IMG/VR virus record: IMGVR_UViG_3300028925_010462
Location: 1 to 34,465 of that record
Direction: 5' to 3' (one strand)
Length of the DNA: 34,465 bases
DNA from: a virus
A program made the position numbers and the translations under genes. The notes under the pieces are model-generated. The model searched no databases, was not told the DNA's origin, and saw nothing but the letters and a program-made list of their open reading frames with translations. Shown in pieces: positions 7,177 to 12,316 of this stretch (positions within the stretch are counted from its first letter, which is position 1; each line of letters starts with the position of its first letter).

Positions 7177-7248
7177 CGCAACAGCCCGGACATCCTCTCT
7201 ACTGGCGTCCGGGCTGTTGCGAAATTCGATTTTAGTTCCAGTAGAGAG
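7177..7248 (-). promoter_or_regulatory. Two interlocking inverted repeats upstream of the recombination genes
   Basis: A perfect 15-bp inverted repeat (7177-7191 / 7207-7221, GCAACAGCCCGGAC core) has a 15-base loop. Inside the loop, CTCTCTACTGG (7195-7205) is an exact 11-bp complement of CCAGTAGAGAG at 7238-7248. The stems can form a pseudoknot or be mutually exclusive. The element lies between the HTH gene and the next ribosome binding site. It could be an RNA switch or attenuator, or a protein-binding operator of the adjacent HTH regulator. Confidence 0.6.
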
Positions 7249-7253
7249 TCTTC

Positions 7254-7523
7254 TCAGTTTACACGATTCTTTCGATACCCCGCTTTCCAAGCGACACTGT
7301 CTATGTCTTCGAGCATGTGGTCAGCCGGTGAGGTCTTGCCGGTCGCCCAATTTTGGACAGTGTTTATGTGTACACCGAGGGCGGTAGCGAGTTCCTTGTA
7401 CCCGCGACTGTTTGCGTGAGCGCCTGACGGTCGTAAGTGAAGGCATACGGCTTGAACTTTTACCGACGACGGCTCCGGTCTAGTCCTGTTCTTATTGGCT
7501 CTCTGCCTGTTGTTGCCTTTCAC
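7254..7523 (-). CDS. HTH (XRE/Cro-like) DNA-binding protein
   Basis: This is an 89-residue protein with a basic N-terminal arm (about 20 Arg/Lys/Asn-rich residues) and a helix-turn-helix at about residues 42-62 (GYKELATALGVHINTVQNWA), followed by TGKTSPADHMLEDIDSVAW. The ...ATALGVHINTVQNWATGKTSP pattern is typical of Cro/C1-type regulators, which bind operator DNA as dimers. The start is GTG 7523, overlapping the stop of the upstream gene by four bases. It immediately precedes an inverted-repeat control element (7177-7248), a natural candidate target. Confidence 0.75.
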   Translation of the reverse strand: MKGNNRQRANKNRTRPEPSSVKVQAVCLHLRPSGAHANSRGYKELATALGVHINTVQNWATGKTSPADHMLEDIDSVAWKAGYRKNRVN

Positions 7524-7858
7524 GATGTTTGGTACGGGTGACAGGTTAGAATCCAGTCGCCAGGGTGTCCAGGTATTTCCGTTGTTTGGAACACCCTGGT
7601 CGAAGGGTCGAGTTGCCTAGCCTGTTCGACTTCTTCTGAGCAGTTGCAGAGATCGGACAGGTCTTCCGGGTCAAAGTCTACGGAGTCGTGGAAGGCCACC
7701 GTCTGTTGTAACTCGCCTATGAGTTCCGACGCGACTTTGGTAGCGGTGAAGTGAAGTGGGACTGTGCCTATTTTCAGCGCACCGAGCAGCGACCCTCCGC
7801 ATCGCTGATTTTCTAGTCGGAGTACCGACAGTGGGATTGAACTTGGGTTAATTGTCAT
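7520..7858 (-). CDS. 112-residue hypothetical protein
   Basis: ATG 7858 is three bases after the upstream stop, and the gene overlaps the HTH gene by four bases, so it belongs to a coupled run. The protein begins MTINPSSIPLSVLRLENQ, has an acidic middle (FDPEDLSDLCNCSEEVEQ) and ends GDWILTCHPYQTS. Three Cys in the second half could bind metal, but no standard pattern is present. No family recognised. Confidence 0.6.
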   Translation of the reverse strand: MTINPSSIPLSVLRLENQRCGGSLLGALKIGTVPLHFTATKVASELIGELQQTVAFHDSVDFDPEDLSDLCNCSEEVEQARQLDPSTRVFQTTEIPGHPGDWILTCHPYQTS

Positions 7859-7861
7859 TGC

Positions 7862-8311
7862 TTACATCCATTCCAGCATTGCGTCGTCGATGGCGACGTT
7901 GATTTTGTAGTAACCGTTCATGTCGCAGCCGCCATTGCGGCATTTGAACGTGAGGACGTCCGTGTTAAGACCGTCGTGATCGAGTAGGTCGGGCTGTGTC
8001 CAGTTGGTGACGTGTTCGTGTTCGGTGTCGAATGATTCCGACCACGCAAGCATCGCTTCCTTACTGCCCCATGCAACAGGTGGAAACTCACCATGCAGCC
8101 ACCAGCACCACTCTTGTATCAGTGGATAGTTCGTTCCGTCAGCGCGGGCGAATACGGCGATAAGGTTGTTGGAGAGGAGTGCTTGGAGAAAATCTCCGGG
8201 TAGCTGCCCTGTCTCCAAATAGCGTTTCAATCCAGCGGTCATTTCGTGGTTTGGAATTTGCCCCCATTGAATGTGGTCAAATTTCTTAGGACCTGGCGCG
8301 TCATTCGTCAT
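7862..8311 (-). CDS. Conserved phage hypothetical protein (PGDFLQALLxN...AWGS type)
   Basis: This is a 149-residue protein. The pattern ...LKRYLETGQLPGDFLQALLSNNL, then AFARAD, then W..HGEFPPVAWGS matches my memory of a very common phage protein of unknown function, usually one small alpha-helical domain. Here that domain occupies about residues 15-90, followed by an extension with CRNGGCDMNG that may bind metal. The start ATG 8311 has GGAGCC nine bases upstream (GGAG core). A folded spacer lies directly before it (8338-8391). Function unknown. Confidence 0.7.
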   Translation of the reverse strand: MTNDAPGPKKFDHIQWGQIPNHEMTAGLKRYLETGQLPGDFLQALLSNNLIAVFARADGTNYPLIQEWCWWLHGEFPPVAWGSKEAMLAWSESFDTEHEHVTNWTQPDLLDHDGLNTDVLTFKCRNGGCDMNGYYKINVAIDDAMLEWM

Positions 8312-8337
8312 TGTCTATGGCTCCGTAACTGTTAATT

Positions 8338-8391
8338 GTCGATGCTCACCGCACCGCGGATACGTCCGACCCGGAGGTCGGACGCATCGAC
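8338..8391 (-). ncRNA. Putative three-way-junction RNA in the leader of the 8311 gene
   Basis: Read on the minus strand, GTCGATGC (8391-8384) pairs perfectly with GCATCGAC (8345-8338). This encloses two hairpins: GTCCGAC/GTCGGAC with a 6-base loop (8364-8383) and CCGC/GCGG with a 3-base loop (8349-8359). The joins are short (0, GUAU, UGA). This is a compact three-way junction filling most of the spacer, 21 bases upstream of the ribosome binding site block. It lacks the hammerhead CUGAUGA and GAAA cores. Class unknown; a regulatory RNA is inferred. Confidence 0.45.
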
Positions 8392-8398
8392 GGGTCGA

Positions 8399-8599
8399 TC
8401 AACCTGCGTGGTAGTGAGGTGCGTCAACGTCCGGGTAGTCCCGGCAGTCGCACACAGAGGATTTCGAAATCCTCTTATCTCCGGGGACAATGTCGTAGTC
8501 GATCACCTCGACGCTGATTCCCGACTCTGTTTTGTTGCGAATGTGCTGCACCAGTCCTCCGCTGATGTAGACGACGATCTCAGTCTCGGGTTTGGTCAT
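8399..8599 (-). CDS. 66-residue conserved phage hypothetical protein
   Basis: ATG 8599 overlaps the upstream stop (ATGA). The product (MTKPETEIVVYISGGLVQHI...) matches a small phage family I recall with the layout 'xIxVxIxGGxVQxVxN...VxVxDYDxxG': a beta-rich N-terminal half with GGLVQHIRN, then VEVIDYDIVPGD, and a Cys/His-containing tail (CDCRDYPDVDAPHYHAG). It probably forms a small folded domain of unknown function. The last gene of its coupled run, it is followed by the junction RNA at 8338-8391. Confidence 0.65.
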   Translation of the reverse strand: MTKPETEIVVYISGGLVQHIRNKTESGISVEVIDYDIVPGDKRISKSSVCDCRDYPDVDAPHYHAG

Positions 8600-9240
8600 A
8601 ACGATGCCACGTCGCAAATGGGCGAACCGCAGTCGCAGTCGTGCCACGGCCGCCAGTCGCTAGGGCGACAGTCCGCCATAAGCCTGATGTACTCGTTGTG
8701 TATGTCGATCTGGCGTTGAACCTCGGCGTCCTCGGCGTCGAGCCTCGCCTTCAATGCTGCGATCTCGGGCGGGTGTAGCGGGTCAGGGCAGGGGCAGTCT
8801 TTACCGACCACCACCCTGACCTCGCAGTACAGGCAGAAGAAGCAAGCGAGGTCATTGCCGTTGGCGAAGCTGTGCGTCGTGCGGTTTAGGTACTCGCAGA
8901 ACTTAGTCTCTGCCCAATCCCTGCACTCCCTGAACGTCCCGGTGAACTCGTTGACTCCGTCGACGTACTCGATTTCATCGTCGGTGCAAGTGAACGCAAC
9001 ATAGAAGTTGCGTTCACCCTCGCCGACGAAAATAAACGTGTCGTATTTGTCGTCGATCATCACGTTGAGGTAGTAGGTCGGAACCATAGTGAATCCGCCG
9101 GTTTGCTCGACGTGAAAGGACTTGATTAGTTCGGCAGGTACGGCAGTCGAGAATCCCTCAAATTCCTCGATGCCGATCTGCGTGATTATGTCAACGCTAG
9201 CCATGTTTACAGCCTTTTCGTATGTGTCTCCGAATTTCAC
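8596..9240 (-). CDS. Hypothetical protein with Cys clusters, 214 residues
   Basis: The GTG 9240 start overlaps the upstream stop (GTGA). An in-frame ATG at 9204 has AAAAGG eight bases upstream and is an equally good start (202 residues). The N-terminal half is beta-rich and acidic (TYYLNVMIDDKYDTFIFVGEGE); the middle has FRECRDWAETKFCEYL, CFFCLYC and CPCPDP, suggesting a metal-binding segment; then a helix (IAALKARLDAEDAEVQRQID); and the C terminus has CDCGSPICD. No family recognised. The clustered Cys pairs are the most informative feature. Confidence 0.65.
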   Translation of the reverse strand: MKFGDTYEKAVNMASVDIITQIGIEEFEGFSTAVPAELIKSFHVEQTGGFTMVPTYYLNVMIDDKYDTFIFVGEGERNFYVAFTCTDDEIEYVDGVNEFTGTFRECRDWAETKFCEYLNRTTHSFANGNDLACFFCLYCEVRVVVGKDCPCPDPLHPPEIAALKARLDAEDAEVQRQIDIHNEYIRLMADCRPSDWRPWHDCDCGSPICDVASL

Positions 9241-9494
9241 GAATACAACTCACTTTCTTCGATTACGATCACGGTAGACCAGAGTTCATCTGATTTTTCC
9301 GTGTCGTACATTGGCTCAATCAAAACGCGTGGCTCGCTGAAATCTTGCATCTCTGCAATGTATCGCCGAGCATCCCCGGTTGTACCTGACATCAGGTCTT
9401 GCGAGGGCTTCTCAACAGTGCAAACTCGGTGCTTGCCGAGTAGGCGACGCCACCACGAAACGTCGGTTCGTGTGACCACAATTTTGTAGGTCAT
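9237..9494 (-). CDS. 85-residue hypothetical protein
   Basis: ATG 9494 overlaps the upstream stop by four bases, and its own stop overlaps the next start, so it sits within a coupled run. It begins MTYKIVVTRTDVSWWRRLLG and has a short beta-strand-like C terminus (LWSTVIVIEESELYS). Trp-Trp and basic residues near the N terminus are notable. No family recognised. Confidence 0.6.
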   Translation of the reverse strand: MTYKIVVTRTDVSWWRRLLGKHRVCTVEKPSQDLMSGTTGDARRYIAEMQDFSEPRVLIEPMYDTEKSDELWSTVIVIEESELYS

Positions 9495-10237
9495 TCCGAC
9501 GCCTCAATCTGCGCCCGATGAGCTGCGATTCTAGCCTCGTTTTCGGCGATAACTTTTGCGATCTTGACCTTGTAAACCTCGGGGAATAAATCTCCGAGTT
9601 CATCGTCCAGGCTCTCATTGATTGCGCCGACCCAATAGTCGTTCGTAATCCACGTTTGGAGGTAGTCGAGCAATGCCTTATCGCTCGGCATCGGCTCATC
9701 CTTGTACCAGTCGTTACCCGCTATTGCGTGTTTCACGTCGTCTATGTGCCACCTGTTTGACGGGTGGTAGTCGTCAACGCCCAACTCGCCCGACTGGACG
9801 TCGTGGTCGGTCGGGTAGTGAGTCACGGCGCAGAACGCACACACTCCTGCACAGTCGCACTCTGCGCCGTGATCGCCCGCGACGTTGGCGTAGTGAGTGT
9901 TGTAGATGCGATTTAGGCTCTCCAAAGATTTAACCTGGTGGAGTTCATCCTGCTCGACCTTGCACTCCGGGCAACCCTCAACCGTGTCTGAATGGTCATA
10001 GCAAACAGTAGTGTCACCGTCTCGCGTTCGGCTCCCTTGAATCGAATCGTCGAATCGAGTGTCGAACGGGTTGACAGGCTCGGGCATACCGAACGTCGGC
10101 ACAACTGACGGGTTGTTAGCGTCCTGTGGCGACTCGTAACCGTCTAGGTGTACCCATCCGAGTCGATGGTCGTGGACTACCACGTTCGCGTTGGGGTCTT
10201 CCCCTGCGAGCGCGGTGATGATCTCGTGAACTTTCAT
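9491..10237 (-). CDS. Acidic hypothetical protein with metal-binding Cys pairs, 248 residues
   Basis: The start ATG 10237 follows ACGGAGAC (GGAG core 8 bases upstream); the same region forms stem III of a hammerhead ribozyme (10248-10302), so initiation may depend on RNA cleavage. The N-terminal 35 residues (MKVHEIITALAGEDPNANVVVHDHR) resemble small phage domains of the 'xxLxxxLxxxDPDAxVVV' type. Next come CYDHSDTVEGCPECK and CDCAGVCAFC, likely zinc-ribbon segments, then an acidic helical C-terminal half (ESLDDELGDLFPEVYKVKIAKVI). Function unknown. Confidence 0.7.
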   Translation of the reverse strand: MKVHEIITALAGEDPNANVVVHDHRLGWVHLDGYESPQDANNPSVVPTFGMPEPVNPFDTRFDDSIQGSRTRDGDTTVCYDHSDTVEGCPECKVEQDELHQVKSLESLNRIYNTHYANVAGDHGAECDCAGVCAFCAVTHYPTDHDVQSGELGVDDYHPSNRWHIDDVKHAIAGNDWYKDEPMPSDKALLDYLQTWITNDYWVGAINESLDDELGDLFPEVYKVKIAKVIAENEARIAAHRAQIEASE

Positions 10238-10247
10238 TCTCTTGTCT

Positions 10248-10302
10248 CCGTTTCGTCGCTATCTGGCGACTCATCAGCAATGGCGAAGTAGCCACTGGAC
10301 GG
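10248..10302 (-). ncRNA. Hammerhead ribozyme A (type III)
   Basis: Minus-strand order: stem III 5' strand CCGU (10302-10299), cleavage triplet GUC (10300-10298), stem I CAGUGGC/GCCAUUG (10297-10291 / 10284-10278) with loop UACUUC, core CUGAUGA (10277-10271), stem II GUCGC/GCGAC (10270-10266 / 10259-10255) with loop CAGAUA, core GAAA (10254-10251), stem III 3' strand ACGG (10251-10248). All invariant core bases and the A-U pair next to the cleavage site are present. Predicted cleavage lies between 10298 and 10297. It fills the spacer between two genes. Stem III overlaps the GG of the Shine-Dalgarno of the 10237 gene. Confidence 0.92.
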
Positions 10303-10313
10303 CTCTCGCCGTC
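10298..10313 (-). promoter_or_regulatory. Hairpin ending exactly at ribozyme A cleavage site
   Basis: GACGGC (10313-10308), loop GAGA (a GNRA tetraloop) and GCCGUC (10303-10298). It starts two bases after the stop of the upstream gene (10316) and its last base is the nucleotide 5' of the scissile bond. It competes with stem III before cleavage and would cap the 3' end of the upstream mRNA after cleavage. Confidence 0.75.
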
Positions 10314-10315
10314 GC

Positions 10316-10792
10316 CTATGAACCGGGGGGAGCGGTCTCGATGAGCCCGCCAGTCTCAGGCGTCTTGAATACGCCGTACTGCTTCTCCAATGCCCGGAGT
10401 ACGTCTTTGCTAGGTGCGACGTGGCTCGTGTCGGTCTTCACTCGGTGAATGAGCATGTTGTTCTTCCGCGCTCGGGTCTTGAATCCCATTAGCTTGAAAG
10501 TCTCTCGGGCGTACTCGAATTCCTTGAACAGCCAGTCCGGGTCGAATGCTTCGAGGTCGTGCCATTTCAGCCCGGCGAAGGTCTTGTACGCCGAGGACTC
10601 TTTGGTCTGGACTACGCCGGTCTCAGATATGGCGTTCAATTCGAGGTTGAATTTGCCGTTATCACCGCCTTCGTAATACGTTCCCTTACCGAGTTTTATC
10701 TCGATCTCGAACTTCGCTGCGACTGCCGCGAGCGCGGTGTCGATTGGCTCTCGAATCGCCTTCATTAGATTTCGGTCGATCTCTGTGGTCAT
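10316..10792 (-). CDS. Conserved phage hypothetical protein flanked by two hammerheads
   Basis: This is a 158-residue protein. The N terminus (MTTEIDRNLMKAIREPIDTA, then LAAVAAKFEIEIKLGKG) matches a widespread phage family I recall, with the pattern 'IDRxxxKALRxxIDxALAxVAxKHGxxIxxGxxxY'. A beta-rich middle (GGDNGKFNLELNAI) and a basic C-terminal part (GFKTRARKNNMLIHRV, then SKDVLRALEKQYGVFK) follow. Function unknown; virion or DNA-associated roles are possible. ATG 10792 is chosen because ACGGAGCC lies upstream (GGAG core 11 bases away) at the end of ribozyme B. Ribozymes A and B flank the gene in the same orientation, so its message could be cut out as one unit. Confidence 0.75.
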   Translation of the reverse strand: MTTEIDRNLMKAIREPIDTALAAVAAKFEIEIKLGKGTYYEGGDNGKFNLELNAISETGVVQTKESSAYKTFAGLKWHDLEAFDPDWLFKEFEYARETFKLMGFKTRARKNNMLIHRVKTDTSHVAPSKDVLRALEKQYGVFKTPETGGLIETAPPGS

Positions 10793-10803
10793 TGTCTGTG
10801 GCT

Positions 10804-10856
10804 CCGTTTCGGTCGTTACTGCGACCTCATCAGCGATGCGAAGAAGCATCGGACGG
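10804..10856 (-). ncRNA. Hammerhead ribozyme B (type III)
   Basis: Minus-strand order: stem III 5' strand CCGU (10856-10853), triplet GUC (10854-10852), stem I CGAUGC/GCAUCG (10851-10846 / 10839-10834) with loop UUCUUC, core CUGAUGA (10833-10827), stem II GGUCG/CGACC (10826-10822 / 10815-10811) with loop CAGUAA, core GAAA (10810-10807), stem III 3' strand ACGG (10807-10804). Predicted cleavage lies between 10852 and 10851. Compared with copy A, stems I and II have changed sequence yet still pair, while the two loops are nearly unchanged, which suits loop-loop tertiary contact. Stem III runs into the Shine-Dalgarno CGGAGCC of the 10792 gene. Confidence 0.93.
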
Positions 10857-10868
10857 GCGTTGCCCGTC
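10852..10868 (-). promoter_or_regulatory. Hairpin ending exactly at ribozyme B cleavage site
   Basis: GACGGGC (10868-10862), loop AAC and GCCCGUC (10858-10852). It overlaps the stop codon of the upstream gene (10867-10869) and ends at the nucleotide 5' of the predicted scissile bond, the same design as at ribozyme A but with a different, still perfectly paired stem. Confidence 0.75.
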
Positions 10869-11037
10869 ACGTACTCCACTCTGGCTCCGGTGTGAGCCAT
10901 TGGTCGTCGCCAATCGTCACGATCACGTAAGCGGGGCAATACATACACCTGATACTCAAGCAATTCTCGTGCTTGTAATCAGCTTGCATCGCGTCAGCCT
11001 CGTGACCTTCTTCGTTCGTGCATGTGGGTGCGTTCAT
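10867..11037 (-). CDS. 56-residue Cys-rich hypothetical protein
   Basis: ATG 11037 lies one base after the upstream stop, with GGAGG 11 bases upstream, which decides this start over the longer open frame. The product has Cys at CTNEEGHEAD, ENCLSIRCMYC and ends DDQWLTPEPEWST. CxxxxCxxC plus the N-terminal Cys/His could bind one zinc. Its stop lies inside the hairpin that ends at the ribozyme B cleavage site. No family recognised. Confidence 0.6.
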   Translation of the reverse strand: MNAPTCTNEEGHEADAMQADYKHENCLSIRCMYCPAYVIVTIGDDQWLTPEPEWST

Positions 11038-11038
11038 G

Positions 11039-11440
11039 TTAATCACAGCCTCCCAAGCAAGCGCACTCGTCGAGGCAACCTCGCACGTTACCGCACTCGT
11101 CGTCCTCGCAGTCAATCTGCTGGCAAGGACACCCTTTGTATGTCGTGCAAGAGCCCTCGCACTCGCACACGATGTCGCTTTCATCCGTTAGCCTCTCGAC
11201 CTCAATCCAAAAGTCCGTTCGCCACCTATCGTGTTCCGGGTGGTTGACCTCAACGCCGTCGATGATTTCGGGCTCGGGCTGCGTCCAGTTGGTATCGTCG
11301 AGGATTGCTCCAACATGCTCAGTCCATTTGAGCGACCCTATCGGCTCGGAGCATGGGTCGCCCGCAAGGCGAGCCGCGACTGTTGCCGCGGCTCGCTTCG
11401 GGTCTGCTAAATATTCGGAGGGTAAAAATCGGTTGGTCAT
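11039..11440 (-). CDS. 133-residue protein with Cys-rich C terminus
   Basis: ATG 11440 is three bases after the upstream stop. The N-terminal part is ordinary (PSEYLADPKRAAATVAARLAG), followed by WTEHVGAILDDTNWTQPEPE and DRWRTDFWIEVERLTDESD. The C-terminal ~45 residues contain eleven Cys (CECEGSC, CPCQQIDCEDDECGN, CLDECACLGGC), a dense metal-binding or disulfide-rich tail. The core suggests a small helical domain with a zinc cluster, function unknown. It is translationally coupled to the next Cys-rich gene. Confidence 0.65.
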   Translation of the reverse strand: MTNRFLPSEYLADPKRAAATVAARLAGDPCSEPIGSLKWTEHVGAILDDTNWTQPEPEIIDGVEVNHPEHDRWRTDFWIEVERLTDESDIVCECEGSCTTYKGCPCQQIDCEDDECGNVRGCLDECACLGGCD

Positions 11441-11443
11441 GGT

Positions 11444-11740
11444 CTAAAAATCCAAGACGATAAACGCCTCGGAGTCTCCAATCTTGATAACTGTGGTGTG
11501 GTTCTCGACTTCGTCTAGGTCGGCGTAATCCTCGCCGTAGTTCTCGCAGAATTCCGCGAAGGTTGCCCATTCGGAATACTCGGAGCAAATAGCGATGACG
11601 TCGAGTTGAATTTGATCTTCGTCGGTCTCGCACGACTCGAAATAGTCGAACAATGCTTCCAGTCCTTCATAGGTGAAATTGTCAGGTCTCACCGACTGGA
11701 ACCGATCTCTAAAATCGTAAAGCGTTACTGTCTCAATCAT
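11444..11740 (-). CDS. 98-residue acidic hypothetical protein
   Basis: The start ATG 11740 overlaps the end of the upstream gene by 8 bases and has AAAGGA about 10 bases upstream. The product is strongly acidic (FESCETDEDQIQLD; YADLDEVENHTTV), beginning MIETVTLYDFRDRFQSV. The layout resembles small phage proteins of the 'xxxFxDxFxxxRPxxFSxxGLxALFDYLE' kind, with YEGLEALFDYFE and the later EWATFAEFCENYG. I recall such proteins as common in phages but of unknown function. Confidence 0.65.
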   Translation of the reverse strand: MIETVTLYDFRDRFQSVRPDNFTYEGLEALFDYFESCETDEDQIQLDVIAICSEYSEWATFAEFCENYGEDYADLDEVENHTTVIKIGDSEAFIVLDF

Positions 11741-12005
11741 TGGGGATATTCCTTTTAAGGTGTGATACGACGATCTCCATTTGGTCGCTCGGGACTGTCC
11801 AAGCCTCAACGCCGCCGTCGAGGTTCAGCCCGAATTGCGTGTCGTGATCGAGTAGGGTCTCGGCGTAGTACCGAGAAATAAATTGGTCTCGATTGGGTAG
11901 CGATGTCGTGTCGAAAAATTCGATTAAGGGTCGGTCGCTATCGTTTTTGTTTGGAACGATGGCAACCCGAAATAGGCTTCCGTCGATTCCTAGAACTGTG
12001 AGCAT
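11733..12005 (-). CDS. 90-residue hypothetical protein
   Basis: ATG 12005 is preceded by GGAGCC, with its GGAG core five bases upstream, which decides the start; the longer TTG-started frame would run through a strong GC hairpin. The product starts MLTVLGIDGSLFRVAIVPNK, probably a small beta-rich fold, and continues FDTTSLPNRDQFISRYYAETLL. The GIDGS opening alone is too weak to assign a family. Confidence 0.6.
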   Translation of the reverse strand: MLTVLGIDGSLFRVAIVPNKNDSDRPLIEFFDTTSLPNRDQFISRYYAETLLDHDTQFGLNLDGGVEAWTVPSDQMEIVVSHLKRNIPND

Positions 12006-12020
12006 GTTGGCTCCGATCTG

Positions 12021-12041
12021 CCGCGGCCTCTTGGACCGCGG
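12021..12041 (-). terminator. GC-rich hairpin before the 12005 gene
   Basis: CCGCGG, bulged U, CC, loop AAGA, GG, CCGCGG on the minus strand. It occupies the middle of the 49-base spacer between two genes and ends 6 bases before the CGGAGCC block. It could be an attenuator or an intercistronic mRNA-stabilising hairpin; there is no U-tract. Confidence 0.5.
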
Positions 12042-12054
12042 CGGCTGTGGGTGT

Positions 12055-12219
12055 CTAGCACATTCCAAGTCGGCGCAGGGGCGACAGTTTGCCGTGTGGG
12101 CATATTCCGTCGGGCTCGACGTTACAACCGTCCTCCGCTGCGACTACTGACATATCGCCGTACCCGTCAGGGTCTAAATCTTCCTCACCTCTCAACAGGT
12201 GGTCTAGTCCTTGCATCAT
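12055..12219 (-). CDS. 54-residue hypothetical protein
   Basis: The start is at the tandem ATG 12219/12216, with ACGGAGCC (GGAG nine bases before 12219). The product is acidic: MMQGLDHLLRGEEDLDPDGYGDMSVV, then EDGCNVEPDGICPHGKLSPLRRLGMC. The CN..DGICPHG segment resembles small metal-binding C-terminal motifs in other short phage proteins. A large inverted repeat lies just upstream (12253-12316). Confidence 0.55.
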   Translation of the reverse strand: MMQGLDHLLRGEEDLDPDGYGDMSVVAAEDGCNVEPDGICPHGKLSPLRRLGMC

Positions 12220-12252
12220 TCTCAATGGCTCCGTTCTTTGGGTCACTGTGGC

Positions 12253-12316
12253 AGTTAGTCACAGAATGTTCCCCGCGAGGCGTGTGTGTCCTCGCGGGGT
12301 CGATCTGTGACTAACT
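12253..12316 (-). promoter_or_regulatory. Long double-stem hairpin between two genes
   Basis: The outer stem is a perfect 12-bp repeat (AGTTAGTCACAG at 12253-12264, CTGTGACTAACT at 12305-12316). The inner stem is a perfect 10-bp repeat (CCCCGCGAGG 12271-12280, CCTCGCGGGG 12290-12299) with a 9-base loop. The outer stem includes the stop codon of the upstream gene. It lacks a U-tract, so it may protect an mRNA end, act as an attenuator, or bind protein as DNA. Confidence 0.6.
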
